From Gordionus sp. m RMFG-2023 (Eukaryota; Nematomorpha; Gordioida; Chordodea; Parachordodidae): 64,000 nt of DNA. The notes beneath the pieces are model-generated. The model did not search any database, had not been told where the DNA came from, and saw only the letters and a program-made list of their open reading frames with translations. Location of the stretch: the NCBI RefSeq assembly GCF_954871325.1, contig NC_088776.1:33156508-33220507 (forward strand), read 5' to 3'. Positions 1-13,405 of this stretch are shown piece after piece. Position 1 is the stretch's first letter; every line of letters begins with the position of its first letter. The position numbers and the translations under genes are program-made.

Positions 1-57
1 CCAAATCCCTTTTACCTGGCCTTCGGCCGGGTCTTATGTTTTAGCTATTCTATTAAA

Positions 58-188
58 TTATTCATAATTTAATAATAATTATTCATAATTTAATAATAAT
101 TATTCATAATTTAATAATAATTATTCATAATTTAATAATAATTATTCATAATTTAATAATAATTATTCATAATTTAATAATAATTATA
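58..188. repeat. 21-bp AT-rich tandem repeat
   Basis: About six head-to-tail copies of a 21-bp unit (ATTCATAATTTAATAATAATT) can be read directly. The copies are nearly identical, which suggests recent slippage or unequal exchange. No gene lies in it. Confidence 0.9.
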
Positions 189-507
189 TTTCTATTTTTA
201 ACTATTATTTACTAATTCGTGCTTATGGATATTACAAGCCTATTTTATATTATTTCAAGTTAGGTATATTATATTTAATAAAGTTTTTTAAATGTAAAGT
301 TGAAATAAAGTGTAATGTCATTTTTTTTTATAAAATTAGCGTTAAAAACTAGCCTCAGCTTAAATTCTCATACTAAGAAGAATATAATTTTTTTATTGAA
401 AATACTATAATAGTAGTGCGTATAAAATATTGACTAGAAAATGATTAAATTAACAAGTTTTTTTAACTTCTTATCAAATACAATATTATACAAAATATTT
501 TCTATAA

Positions 508-1440
508 TTATAATGTGATTTTTAATTTTCGTGGGAATGTTGCCAATTCATCAAGAATTTCGTTTGTCGTTGTAACGAAATCTCTGTGGATATTTAACAG
601 AGCTAACCCATTTAGCCGAGATTCAGTACTTCGTAAATATGTTTTCAACCTTCTCAAGTTGGAAAAAGTCCTTTCATTCGTACATGTTGTAATAGGCAAA
701 CATGCAAGAATATAAAACAACTTCAAAATATTTGGAAATTGAGACAAGGTTTCTTTACACCGATTGAGCGCATCAATAGCATACTCAGGAAAAATAGCTA
801 AACGTAGTAAATATTTATGCCACAATTCGAATTCACTGATTAAATTTATTTCAGTATCAATCTCATAGGAATAAAATTTTGCTAAATATTTAATTTTACC
901 AATAATGGCATTAGAAAACGAAGAAGGATCTTTGGGTAATAAAACTTGAAGATTGCTAAAGACTTATTTTTTATCTAAAAACCGTACTTATTTTGTGATA
1001 AAAAAGTATCTAAAAATGGGATGAAAATAGATATTTTATAATATTCTTAGTTGAGCCAATATTTATTTTACATCTCAATAATGGCCTAGGTGCTAGACGA
1101 GGTTTAATTAGTGTTATATCATAAAATTTAGCCTTCGATTCAACGTCTAGATAAACATTATGAAAATATTTATCTACATTCATTCTTATTGTATCTACCT
1201 GTTCATATATATTTCCGCCAAATCAATAACCTGAACCAAATCTAAACTTGGTTTTTGTAAATTTCTACAAAGTAGTGAGCTAAAAATAATTTATTGATGC
1301 AACTAGCAGCAATGATAAACTCTGATTGATCAATTGAATTCAATAATGATATCGCTTCTGACAACACATTACTTTTTTTCATGCTCAGCCTTATTTAACT
1401 TTTGTATTTCTATTTCTTCTGTTCTACAAAATGGAAGTAA
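508..1440 (-). pseudogene. hAT transposase remnant (C-terminal dimerisation region)
   Basis: The open part at 508-825 encodes the typical end of a hAT transposase of the ZMYM1-like class: ERTFSNLRRLKTYLRS, then LNGLALLNIHRD. This is the dimerisation region that packs against the RNase H-like catalytic core. Upstream coding sense, to about 1440, is interrupted by stops and frame changes, so it is a decayed transposon gene. The right end of the element is probably at 1762, where the reverse complement of a CAGGCGCGTA terminus follows a long G run. I could not place the left end. Confidence 0.75.
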
Positions 1441-1637
1441 AAATAAAAAATATTTAAAAAATTATAGATATATATATTAATAATTAAAATATTATTAAAA
1501 ATACTTATTAATTCTAACTCACTAATAATTTTGAATTTAATAAAATAAATTATCGTTTGATTTCAATCTCTTTGACTAAATATTTTTCCATTTTATTAAT
1601 ATTTTTGAATAATATATGTTGGAAAATTGATATTCAA

Positions 1638-1762
1638 ATATTTGTAAAATTTCGATTGGGGGGAAGGGGGGGGGGGGGGGGGGTAAAATTTTTATTAGCT
1701 TAAAATAATATTTATAAAAACAGCCAAATTTGCGATGGGGGGGGCCATTGGTTACGCGCCTG
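1638..1762. mobile_element. end of a poly-G hAT element
   Basis: A G run of about 20 bases and a second short G run are followed by GGTTACGCGCCTG. Read on the minus strand this is CAGGCGCGTA, the terminus of the hAT family seen complete at 25675-27512. It is probably the 5' end of the element holding the transposase remnant at 508-1440. Confidence 0.6.
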
Positions 1763-2236
1763 GTTGAATTTAACTATAAGTTAGAGGACAAATCTTACTT
1801 ATACAATTTTAGTGGCACCATGTGGAAAATAATTTTTTCAACTTATCCCTCACCCCCTCTTTGAATAAAATGTATTTTTATAGCTTTATATATAATAAAT
1901 GCTCATTTGGAAAGCAGAGTAGGGGGGATTGGCATTCGACACCTAAAAGCTAATGGCAATAAATCAAAATTACTTAATAATTCTAAATAAATAATATTCA
2001 TATCTCATTTTGTTCCCCTTTTAAAATTATAAATGTATTATACTTTCATTACTATAATAATTTTTCCTCCAAAAAATAGGCAAAAGATGTATCTATATTC
2101 AGAGAAGGGGGGGGGGTGCATAGGGCTTCTGTGAAAACTAAAAATCATTTTTGCATATATAAAGATTTATTTATGTAAAATAAATTTTAAATTATCATTT
2201 CTGGTCATACTGTAAATTTTAGAATTGATGTAAAGC

Positions 2237-3958
2237 CAGGCGCGTACGCAGGAATGGGGGGGGGGGGATAATAAAAAATATTATTGTTTTTTAAAAATAT
2301 CAAGCATAAATATATTAGGACTAATAACTATTTCTAATACACAATTTTAAATTTATGTGAATTATAAAAAAATTATATGTTGAACCACTTAAATGACCCA
2401 AAATAGAAATTTGAATTTTTTGAGCCTTCACACAAAAAGTTTCTTAGGAATAATTGCATTTTATATGTTATATATTTACAATGTAAAATCCAATCTTCGT
2501 TGTGATTGAGCTAATTTTTCAATTATCTCAGCCTTGCTTGTCGTCAAATGCCTATGAATATTCAAAAGATCCAAAACTTTCAATCTACTTTCAGATGTTG
2601 TACTTCTTGGTATGTTTTTCAGAGACCTGCAGGCCCGGCCCCCGGGCTGGACAGTATTTTAATTTTTTTAAATATAACCGAGCCGGGCCCGAATTTTTTT
2701 TAAAAAAACACCCAAGCCGGGCCTGAAAATTTTATTTAAAAAAAAGCCGGGCCGGGCCTGAAATTTTTTATGAAAAACACAGGCCTACCCGTAAAAAATC
2801 TTTAAAAAAAATCCGGGCCGTGCCCTGCAAATGGTACTTCTGCAGGCCTCTGTTATTCTTCTTAAAAAAGAGAATGTTCTCTCATTAGTTTACTAATGGG
2901 AAGAGTTTATAAACCCTTTTAATACATTGGGAATTTAATCTAAAATGTGTTTGAAATAATGTAGAGCATCCATAGCATTTTTTGGGACTATATCAACCAT
3001 TGTTAATCTTATAAACATAATTTTTCAGTTAGTAAGGCATCATAAAATATTTTAACATCTTCATAATAAAAATATAACAAATATTTTTTTTTCTATCACC
3101 ATCTGAAAAAGATTGGGAAGGCTTTTGTGGAAGTAATATTTGCAGATGTAAGTGCTGCATGATGAATTAAAAATTCATTTATTTGGGTTATAAATGTATC
3201 TGTATTTAAGATATACTCTTCTACTTACCCTATATAAATGTTTTAACGATGAGCTTGCCTTGCTACAAGTCGAGGGAGCCAAATATTAAACACGTGTAGC
3301 TCTGCTTTTGACTCAACAATAAAATATAAAATATGAAATTCTTCATCAACATTGCCCTAATTTTCTTGAGTTCTGATCTCTCCGCTATTCTCATCTTCTT
3401 AACCAAGTCAATGTCATGTTTTTGAAAAGTAATACTTAAAATAGTTATATAATTAAATAATACATTCTAATGAGAAATAAAATTTGGAATAAGCATTGAA
3501 TCCAATAATTTTCTTGCTTCTGAGGAAATATTTCTTTCAGGCCATTGTGATATTTCAGTAATAGCAAATAATTGGCTCTTCTAACTCCTTAAAAGCTGTT
3601 ACTGCTTGATGGCAGAGACTCTATCTCGTTGGACAAGGTTGCAATTTCTTTTTCCCTGTTGGACAAGAAGTTTCAGAAATAATAATTATTTGACTAGAAA
3701 TTTGAAAATGGTAGATAAATATTACGGCACTAAAAATTTGAATATAATAAGTAAATATTACACCGGAAAACTTGAAATCAATTAATTGATAAAATAACTT
3801 AGTAGATAAATGTGATAATAAACGAAATATTAACAAATATAAATTAATATAAACAATAATATTTTTGAAAAATATATCCGGCATCTGCATTTTTTGGCTT
3901 GGGGGGGGGGGGGGGGGGATTTGTCTTCCTGCCCCCCCCCCCGCTGCGTACTCCAATG
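2237..3958 (-). mobile_element. hAT element, poly-G family, copy 1
   Basis: Left end CAGGCGCGTACGCAGG plus a G run; right end, read inwards, CATTGGAGTACGCAGC plus a G run, so one terminus has diverged. Flanks TGTAAAGC (2229-2236) and TGTAAAGG (3959-3966) are an 8-bp target duplication with one mismatch, as hAT elements make. The interior matches the reverse complement of the copy at 25675-27512, including transposase fragments on the minus strand, and it carries the same nested GC-rich MITE (2620-2852). The transposase is decayed. Confidence 0.8.
2620..2852. mobile_element. GC-rich hAT MITE nested in hAT copy 1
   Basis: Ends CAGAGACCTGCAG and (reverse complement) CAGAGGCCTGCAG bound a stretch alternating GGGCCGGGCC-type blocks with A/T runs. 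Related copies lie at 26726-27052, 34702-34980 and, diverged, 13976-14123. The same MITE sits at the same place in the hAT copy at 25675-27512, so it was inserted before the two hAT copies separated. Confidence 0.75.
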
Positions 3959-3966
3959 TGTAAAGG

Positions 3967-6900
3967 TGATATGTACGACCAATAAACTATTTTTTAAAGT
4001 ATCATTTTATGTAGAATAAGGTTTATTCTTTTATATCAGAAGCATTTGAAAAAGTTACTTTTTTTACATGTTGTCTCATAAATTTTTAAAATCCTCGGTC
4101 TTCCAAATGTGAAATAAAGGATAGTTTAAACTCAAGGATTAAACGAAAAATCTGGTTTGGCATAAAATGAAACCTACGAATTTATTTCTATCTTTAAGCC
4201 CATAACCAAGGGGGAAACTCCCCTCCCCCATCTCAAAATTGCCTGTTCTCGTAAATATCATTTAAGCGAATATTTTCCTTACACCCAAGCCACCACCCTC
4301 ACCCTTCAATAAAATGTATAAATGAGAAGAATTTGAAAGAAAAATTAGTAAAAGTTCATAACTTTATAAAATAACAACTATAATTCAAAATTTTTAGAAA
4401 AGCGCTTTTTAAAAAATTCAGCGAAACCTCAAAATTTTTTTTATAAAAATATAATATGGCCAAAGGTCTTTAATAAGTAGACCGAAAGACCTCGAATATA
4501 ATTTATAGCGGAAAACTGCCAGATAGTGCCCCCTATAGGAAAATCCTGGATACGCTTATAAAATAGAATTGATAACATTCATGCAAGGGAAATTCCAGCC
4601 TTATAAAAAGGTGTTTTTAAAAAGCAGGGCTAAGAACCCGAATCCTGAGATCCAAGATTTTACTGAACCCGACCTTATTATTTAAAAATAAATTTTTAGT
4701 TTCAAGAATTGTTTTTAAAAATTTACTTTCAATATTAAAAATAATTTTTTATGATAATTATTTAACATGGAATCCTTTTTATTACATTTTATGTTAATAT
4801 TATAAAATTTTACCGCCATATTTTTTAGATTTTTTTATCATAGATAATATATATTAATACATAGTATCTTAGGGATATTTTTGTTTCCAAAAAAAGAAAA
4901 AAATCTCAAGGAAAAATTGATTTATCAAATTCAAGTTGTGATGCACTCTCAAAGTTAGGCAAAAAATATATTTTATTCTTTTATCTTTAAGGATATGTCC
5001 TGGTCTTATCCTATACAAGCTAATGCAATTTAAAAGAGGTAACTGATTTGGTTAAAATTTTTTATGTCACAATTTTTTAAATGTACACCTATCATTTTAA
5101 ATTTAAATAAAACTATGTTATTTCTTCTTTAACATTCAAAAATTATAGAATGCAAATTATCAAATATAATTTTGATTAATAAAGATATAAATATAATCCA
5201 AAGTGGTACCTCAATTTATAAAGTATTTAATAATCAAAAAAATTATTTTCTAGAATATGGCATAAGTAAAAAAAAGAAACCTCGACTTCTACAAAATAAG
5301 TTATAAGAGAATCTAATAAAATTGAGAGATTTTTTATTTAAAAAATTTATATTATGATGTCAGAAGAAGACCTGACAGATTCTTTGGTTGAGGTAGCCAG
5401 AATGGCCATCCTTTTTAATTATTGAAGAGTCAGGGTTTAAAAAACATAATTGATCCCATTACTAAAGTTATCAAACTGATGAACTTAAAGAAATAGTAAT
5501 AAAAATTAAAAGTCGAACAAAAAATAAATTGGCAGTAAAGTTAATCCTGCCAAAAGAGAAAATTATTCTGATGATTAATATTCAATATTTACGAGGAAAA
5601 AAAATTCATACGAAGAAATTTAGCGATGAAAGAAATAGAAAGAAATATAAAGAAAAATGATTTTAGTAATCTTGGAATTCCCGAAAAATTTATTAAGGGA
5701 GGGGGAGCTAATAAAGTTGTTTCGCCACTGGCCAGTTTTTAAAGTCATGTCACAATTCACTTCACTGTTAATAATAAAGGAACATGAGTATTAAAAAAAC
5801 AAAATTAATAAAAGGATTGATTAAGCCAATCATAGGTATAAAATATAGTACGTTTTTATTATGAATTTGATATATATTTTAATTATAATGTGTATATATA
5901 TATTTTGCTAAATTTTATTTTATGATCTTAAACAGTTATTCCTCCTTAGTCCTCAACATAGATTTATTTAATTATAATAATGTAAAATAATTAAATAATT
6001 AGAATCAGGTATATTTTAATAATAATTCCATTATATTTTTGTTTATTAAAATGTAAAATTACGTAATTTAATTTGGCAGAAGACTGGACTAGAATTAGAA
6101 AAAAATATAATTGGAGAAAGTAGACTTTAAAATTGGTTAAAATTAAATAAAGGGACTTAAACGGTTATAGATTTATGGGGTTGGGCTGAGCTAGTACATC
6201 AATTAGAACTTGCAGACCTCTTAATACATCTGGGTTTAATTTTGTGGAGCTAATTATGAAAAAAATCCGAATATTTAGTCCAAATTGATTTTTAAGGCTG
6301 TGTTTTAAGAATTTAGCAAATATATATGGAGTGATGCATTTTTGAACAAAAGAATAAGAAATTATTTAATTTGAAAGCCAAATATTATATGTTATTATTT
6401 TTTGTTTTTTTTACCTATTATTATTGGAATGCTTAGTAAAAAAAAAATGTGGCGCCTCGTCTTAAATAGAAGTTATTATATATAAAATAAATACAGCGGG
6501 CAGGAATTAATTATAAAATTTGGAAGATCAATCTAATTTTTATATTATTATAGGTTCAAATTAAAGTCCATCTTTTCATAATGTAATATTTGAAGAAAGA
6601 AAAAGTTCGAAAGTTTTATTTAAAAAAATTCAGATGTTATTATTTTACTATTTTGGTTTTATTTTAAGTAATATTTTTTTTAAATATACAAGAAAATTTT
6701 CATATTTATTTCATCTTTTATTATTATTTTATTATTAAAATATTTTACAGGTATTAAAAAATAATAATTTGTATATTTGTTTGTTTTTATTTAATTTGGT
6801 AAAAAAAAATCGTAATAAATAGGTAAATTATATTTTTTAGAAATGTTTATTTAATGAAACGAACTCGTGCCCGAGCTATTGATTTATCTCACACCTCTTT

Positions 6901-7165
6901 GCCTTTTTCTTCAAAAAAATATTTACAATCAGCTTTATATTATAGATGTGTATTATTTGATGGTTTTATTTAAAAGTGTAAAAAAAATATACACTGTAAA
7001 ACAAGTATAGTTATTTATAATATAAGTGTGAAGATGAGGTAACGTCAAAGATATATTCCGGGCCACTTAAACGGAAATTTAATAGGCTCATTGTAAAAAA
7101 TTAATCATGACATTGGGCGATGAAGAAAATAAATATAAAATAAAAGTAAAAACTTATTACACCAT
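3967..7165. other. AT-rich intergenic stretch, no gene recognised
   Basis: I see no reading frame with a recognisable domain here. The sequence is AT-rich with homopolymer runs and a few short GC islands. It is probably intergenic DNA with very old repeat debris. Confidence 0.5.
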
Positions 7166-7167
7166 GA

Positions 7168-7510
7168 TATAAGTTGTAACGATAAATTATCGAGAGTTAG
7201 TAGTTTTAATAAGTGGCTATCGAGAAGGGAATTACTCGCCCGATAGTTTATGCATAATGGACCTTATTAAACCCATTGGAGAAAAAATATTCGATAATTG
7301 ATAGAGAAGTGTTAGCTTTAATTCATGGTGGCTAGGTTCTTTATATGTTTATGATGAACGTTTCGTTCTAATTACCGTTTATGACAATTATTATATATGT
7401 ATTAGATTCTAAAAAACGGCTCATCAGCAGTCGTCTCAGATGTCTGGCTCGTTTGTCGATTCATGCTACTTATCGAGTGGGTTCAATTAGGAGATTTTTA
7501 CACGAGAAAT
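7168..7510 (+). mobile_element. Ty3/gypsy pol fragment (RNase H), fossil
   Basis: Plus-strand sense includes YSIIDREVLALIHG, the conserved start of the gypsy RNase H domain, and a later stretch resembling the RLxRWA region. It is a short broken remnant of an LTR retrotransposon, unlinked to the minus-strand gypsy fossil that starts near 7750. Confidence 0.6.
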
Positions 7511-7749
7511 TGACTTGAATAGTATTTAATAGTAAAAACATCGTTTAAACCGATTAATGGTCAACGTTGCTGGTGCAATTATTTTTCGATTTTACATATT
7601 TTCTTGACTAAATATAACAGTATAAAATTTCCTACTTTTAGATTTTTTTAGATAAAATAAAATAAGCATATGATTAATTTTACTATAGCTTATTTTTTTT
7701 TTTAATTTTTAGTTAAATAAAAACTATTATTTTATCATACATTCGATAA

Positions 7750-8335
7750 TTTTTAGAATTTCATTTATTACCTTTCCTCCAACCATTTTTATAAGTTAAA
7801 TTTCCTCAATAAACTTCTTTGTTAATTTACAGTTTCTTGATGAATAAGGTATTATAGTATTTGTACCTCCTTCATTTACTGTCACAACAATTTCTGTACC
7901 TCCGATAAACATGAGTCGGAATAATTAAACTATTTCTTAGTTGATCTGCATGTTTCTGCAATTTTCTCCCGGGAATTTCAAAGATATATGAATAAAACCC
8001 TGTCCTCTCTTTTATCAATCCCTTTCTCTTTGGTATTTTTATTGTTTAACCAAACAGGTTGTGAAATCTTGAATTCTTTCTCTTTCGATTGTATCATAAT
8101 TTTTAGTTTGTCTCTCATTTGATTTTTTCAATCTCATGTATTACATTCCGTTATCTAATCCAAACTAGTTTTCAATTGTCTTCTAAACATAACCTTGGCA
8201 GTAGATCTCCCCGTAAAACTATGTTCCTTCAGTCAATAAAACTTGTGACAAAGTCTCTTCAGTAGCAGAAATTGACTCTCTTGCTGAGTAATATTGACCT
8301 TTCAAAGTATTGTACACTAGGATTAGCCAAGATTT
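7750..8335 (-). mobile_element. Ty3/gypsy integrase C-terminal region, fossil
   Basis: Minus-strand sense shows the TGRSxAxxMFRRQLKTSLD-type motif found between the integrase core and the chromatin-binding tail of gypsy elements, then a tail resembling the usual GDxVWxRN segment. It continues the pol region seen at 8940-9837 and 22898-23870. It is old and broken in many places. Confidence 0.65.
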
Positions 8336-8940
8336 TCCTAAGAGGAAGGGGGGGGGGGGGGTAATTAATAAATTTCTGGGGGCTTTGCCCCAGACTGCCT
8401 TTTTATCGGACTTTAGGCTTATTTTTACCTGGTGATCGGCCGGCTTTCTTTAGTCTATAAATAACTAGAAAATATTTTTATATGATAGGAGGTTAATTTT
8501 AATAACAACTTATTTTCATTATTTAAGATGTACGGAATAGTTACCAAGAGATGATATCAAAAAATAAGCTGAACAAATAGAAAATATATTTAAATTAGTT
8601 TGTATAAAGTATAATAAAATCCATATATATACATTGATAAAAAATAAAATGTTTTTCCAAAAAGATATGAATTATGATCATTAGTTTTAGTTTAAAAAAA
8701 TTATTAACTTTTACATTCTTTCATTCAAATTATTGTTTAAGATATATGCATACATTGAGGGACAGGGGATGGGAAGGGGGCTAAGGAGGAAATTTTTTAT
8801 TAAAATAATATTCACAAAATGTGACATATTTTGGAAGGGAAGATTTCCCTTTGCCCCCTCCCCCACCGCCACACCTATGTAGGGTACGCTCAGCAAATGC
8901 ATTTATTTTCGGATGATAGGATGTAGAACGTATATAACAT
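8336..8940. mobile_element. poly-G repeat block inserted in the gypsy fossil
   Basis: A G run at 8348-8361 starts a block that interrupts the integrase sense. It holds GC patches (GATCGGCCGGC) and a MITE-like repeat at about 8716-8885, which recurs at 49022-49186. Exact borders are not clear. Confidence 0.45.
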
Positions 8941-9829
8941 ATGTATTTAATTCAAAGTAACGACCTGACTTTTCAAATATTTTGGTATTCCAAAATTAGC
9001 AAACCATTTCTTTAGACGCTTGATCATCGCCTTACCTAGGGCATTTTGCATCAGATCAATCTCTAGCTATTTTGAGTAGGAAACTACCCCAATTAACCAG
9101 GAAGGCAAAATCAATATGAATTCGCTCCAGAGATTCTTTACCTATAATTCATGAATGCAGCGGTATTTCTTAAATTCCTGGTCTATTCTAGCATCCAGAA
9201 TATCATCTCATATAAATTTCAACGGAATTATTTCTAGCACTGCATTCCTTAATTTAATATCATTCTCCTATTCCATTCTATGATATCACAGTCGACAGAT
9301 ACTCTTCTGATTAAAAAAATATAATTTCTTTATCTTTATGGTGATCAAAACTTCGCCAACTTTGCTGAATATGCCATGATATATTATTTTAATTTATTGT
9401 TAAATCTTGTTTTGACTCTTTTCGTAAACTATTTTCTGACAAATGCATGTCATCTAAATTTATCGTTCGAATTTACAAAGCATGTTGAAAATCTTGATTC
9501 TCTTCCATACCCAATATCGGAGTCTTATTAATGCTTCCACGATCACATTACTTTCAGGTCTATATTCGATTGCAAAATAATAAAAAGCCAAGCCATTCTC
9601 CAAGCCTAACGAGTCAAACGACTATTAGAAATTTTAGATCTCGTATCTTCCTAAATAATCGGTCTAATGGTTTGTGATCAGTTCGAAATAAGAATTTTCT
9701 ACCAGAAATAAATGAATAAAATATTTCTATTCCAAATAAAAGGGCTCGAGCTATTTCTCAATCGAAGCGTAGTGTTTCTCTTATTCCGTGATGCGAAAGA
9801 GAAAAGTTTTTTCGTATACGAATTGATGT
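8941..9829 (-). mobile_element. Ty3/gypsy RNase H and integrase N-terminal region, fossil
   Basis: Minus-strand sense reads, in element order, EKHYASIEK, FRTDHKPLDRLF and YFAIEYRPE, all hallmarks of gypsy RNase H, followed further down by an integrase core segment (WFANFGIPKYLKS). The domain order matches a gypsy pol running leftwards. The preceding reverse transcriptase lies at 22898-23870, on the far side of a 13-kb nested insertion. Old, with many breaks. Confidence 0.75.
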
Positions 9830-9905
9830 AACACAGCTAGTGTTGTTAAACGTTGAGCCGTTTTTTAAAAACGGCGAACTCAATATTTTATTAAGAAAAA
9901 ATATT

Positions 9906-9986
9906 GGGTATGACTAAATAATGTCTTGCTTAACTGTCTTGCTAAAAAGCAATTAATCATAATCAATCATAATTTGATGATATAAT
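9906..9986 (+). repeat. left terminal inverted repeat of the Foldback-like element
   Basis: This pairs with 22665-22745 on the opposite strand. It holds a 20-bp subterminal motif at 9911-9930, one mismatch from the exact motif at 22721-22740. A short internal duplication of TGTCTTGCT is unique to this end. Confidence 0.8.
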
Positions 9987-10838
9987 TGTCCTAGTATGTT
10001 ATTTTAAAAACGCATAATGTCAATCATATGGATTGAATACATCTGATTGGGGGAAAAATTATTATTATTTAATGTAAAAAAATAATAATTATTATTCATT
10101 ATTAAAGTTTTGAAATTTAAAAAGAAAAAATATAATTATTATGAATTTATTTTTTTCGATATATATTTTTTTGGAATATGGATTTTGATTGATTCTTTCT
10201 TTTTGATGATGAAAATAAAAGTTTTGAAATTTGAAGAAGAAAAAATTATTAGAAGAAAAAAATCATTTTATAAATTACGATACGTGTATAGTGTTGACCG
10301 TGACTTAGGATTCGATATACCTATTCGTTATTATAAGGTAAAAACCACATTTTTATTTTACATATTATTATTACAAGTTAACTTAAATATAATAAAAATG
10401 GCTTTTACTCTCAATTATATAACTTAACAATCCAACATAATTCTTTCTAATAATATTAAATAAATACCATTGACCATTAACGCCTATCCATATTTAACAT
10501 AACCCATTTATTCAAAATTATATTTATCCATAATAAAACAATATAATCTATTAGGAAAAATATAATATAATCAATCATAATTATCTATTTCTTCATCTCC
10601 CAAAGGTCCATTCTTAGTTCCTCGCTGACATCTTCTCGAATTAATCCAAACTCTTCATTCCAAAATGGCTAACCAAAGAATCCTTACAATCCATCCATCA
10701 TGTGATCATCACCTCCTCTTCTTCCCCCAAGGAAAACTTAATTTTCCTGTCAGAAAATAACTGATATTTGATGTATTATATTAAATTTATTTCTTCTTTT
10801 TTTCAACAGTTACAACAATTATATGTTTCCTTAGGACA
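9987..10838. mobile_element. ~850-bp insertion in the left arm
   Basis: The inverted partner arm lacks this segment. There the sequence passes straight from GATGATATAAT to ATCTTTTAAA. The segment starts TGTCCTAG and ends CTTAGGACA, short inverted ends, with TAAT on both sides as a possible 4-bp target duplication. A 105-codon frame at 10110-10427 is K/F/Y-rich and unrecognised. The family is unknown. Confidence 0.55.
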
Positions 10839-11269
10839 TTAATATCTTTTAAAAAAAAAATTTCAAAAACTTTTTATTTTACATAAATCAATTTTTAATT
10901 AATTAAAAAATTGATATTAAATATCAAATAATTTAAAATTCTATTTTTACTAAATATTATTGGAAAAAAAATATATTTAATAGCTTATTACAACTTAAAT
11001 TTTATTTTAAATTACAAAATTTTACAAATTTATATCCATAAGAGGGCGTTAATTACATAAATATGAAAATATATTCTTAGGAAACCAGAATAAATATTGG
11101 AAAGCGCTTTTTTTTTGTATTTGGGTGTAAATACATGTGAAAAACCGAAAAAAAATTTAAAAAATAGAGGTTTCTTTTAGATTTAATTAATGAGTAGGTT
11201 TAGAATCGAAAAATAGTAGAAAGTTTGTAAGGAACATATTGCTGGCGTTATTGATCAAAATCTCTTTAT
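10839..11269 (+). repeat. unique part of the left inverted arm
   Basis: This AT-rich segment is the reverse complement, with few differences, of about 22240-22680 next to the other end. It links the TIR to the satellite array. Its poly(A) and poly(T) blocks differ in length between arms. Confidence 0.8.
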
Positions 11270-13405
11270 TTTTGGTTTATACGTGTATATTTAGGTGTTA
11301 AACATTATCCTAAAAAATATTTTGAAAATATTATGATTTGACCGAATGCCGAGCTGACCACTTACTAAATATTCGATCTACCAAATTTGGTAGTAATAAT
11401 ATTTGTAAAATGCTCATTTTTGGTTTAGATATCTATATATACGTGTAAATCATTGTCCCAAAAAATATTTTAAAAATATGGTGATTTGACAGAAACCCGA
11501 TTTGAAACCGGCCCAATAACTAAATACTGTCTTACTGGCGTTATACATGGAAAATTCTTTATTTTTGGGTTATATGTGAACAAAAACGTGGTAAGCATTT
11601 TCCTAATTAATTTTTTGAAAATATTATGATTTAACCGAATGGCGAGCTCAAAACCGACCACTTACTAAATATTCGATCTACCAAATTTGGTAGTAATATT
11701 ATTTGGAAAATGTTCATTTTTGGTTTAGGTATCTATATATACGTGTAAATCATTATCGCAAAAAATATTTTAAAAATATCATGATTTGACAGAAAACCGA
11801 TTTGAAACCGGCCCATTGACTAAATACTGTCTTGCTGGCGTTATACATGGAAAATTCTTTATTTTTGGTTTATACGTGAACAATAACGTGTAAAGCCTTA
11901 TCTTAATTAATTTTTTGAAAATATTATGATTTGACCAAATGGCGAGCTCAAAACCGACCATTTACTAAATATTCGATCTACATAATTGGGAGTAATATTA
12001 TTTGTAAAATGTTCATTTTTGGTTTAGATATCTATATATACGTGTAAATCATTATCCCAAAAAATATTTTAAAAATATCCTGATTTGACAGAAAACCGAT
12101 TTGAAACCAGCCCAATGACTAAATACTGTCTTGCTGGCGTTATACATGGAAAATTCTTTATTTTTGGTTTATACGTGAACTATAACGTGTAAAGCCTTAT
12201 CCTAATTAATTTTTTGAAAATATTATGCTTTGACCAAACGAGCTCAAAACCGACCACTTACTAAATATTCGATCTACCAAATTTGGTAGTAATATTATTT
12301 GGAAAATGTTCATTTTTGGTTAATTTATCTATAAATACGTGCAAATCATTATCCCAAAATATATTTTAAAAATATCGTGATTAGATCAATAACCGATTTG
12401 AAACCGAAATACTGCCTTGCTGGCTTTATACATAGAAAATTCTTCAATTTTGGTTTATACGTGAACAATAACGTGTTAAGCATTATCCTAATTAATATTT
12501 TGAAAATATTATGATTTGACCGAATGGTGAGCTCAAAACCGACCACTCACTAAATATTCGATCTACCAAATTTGGTAGTAATATTATTTGGAAAATGTTC
12601 ATTTTTGGTTAATTTATCTATAAATACGTGCAAATCATTATCCCAAAATATATTTTAAAAATATCGTGATTAGATCAATAACCGATTTGAAACCGAAATA
12701 CTGCCTTGCTGGCGTTATACATGGAAAATTCTTTATTTTTGGTTTATACGTGAACTATAACGTGTAAAGCCTTATCCTAATTAATTTTTTGAAAATATTA
12801 TGCTTTGACCAAACGAGCTCAAAACCGACCACTTACTAAATATTCGATCTACCAAATTTGGTAGTAATATTATTTGGAAAATGTTCATTTTTGGTTAATT
12901 TATCTATAAATACGTGCAAATCATTATCCCAAAATATATTTTAAAAATATCGTGATTAGATCAATAACCGATTTGAAACCGAAATACTGCCTTGCTGGCT
13001 TTATACATAGAAAATTCTTCAATTTTGGTTTATACGTGAACAATAACGTGTTAAGCATTATCCTAATTAATATTTTGAAAATATTATGATTTGACCGAAT
13101 GGTGAGCTCAAAACCGACCACTCACTAAATATTCGATCTACCAAATTTGGTAGTAATATTATTTGGAAAATGTTCATTTTTGGCTTAGATATCTATATAT
13201 ACGTGTAAATCATTATCCCAAAAAATATTTTAAAAATATCGTGATTTGACAGAAAACCGATTTGAAACCGGCCCAATGACTAAATACTGTCTTGCTGGCG
13301 TTATATATGGAAAATTCTTTATTTTTGGTTTATATGTGAACAATAACGTGGTAAGCATTATCCTAAATTATTTTTTGAAAATATTAAGATAAGACCGAAT
13401 ACCGA
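11270..13405 (-). repeat. left satellite array, about 7 monomers of ~287 bp
   Basis: Tandem monomers lie in the opposite orientation to the right array. Many contain the perfect palindrome CTACCAAATTTGGTAG. Three carry an exact copy of the element's terminal motif TGACTAAATACTGTCTTGCT (11817-11836, 12116-12135, 13277-13296). A two-monomer block of 575 bp is duplicated almost identically (about 12230-12800 and 12805-13375), a sign of recent unequal exchange. The ~65-codon frames in monomers are not genes. Confidence 0.9.

Noticed and set aside
3621-3956. Glycine/proline-rich minus-strand frame
   Set aside because: It is the translation of the G and C runs at the end of hAT copy 1.
10110-10427. 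105-codon frame as a gene
   Set aside because: K/F/Y/I-rich translation of AT-rich DNA in an arm-specific insertion, with no domain and no splice evidence.
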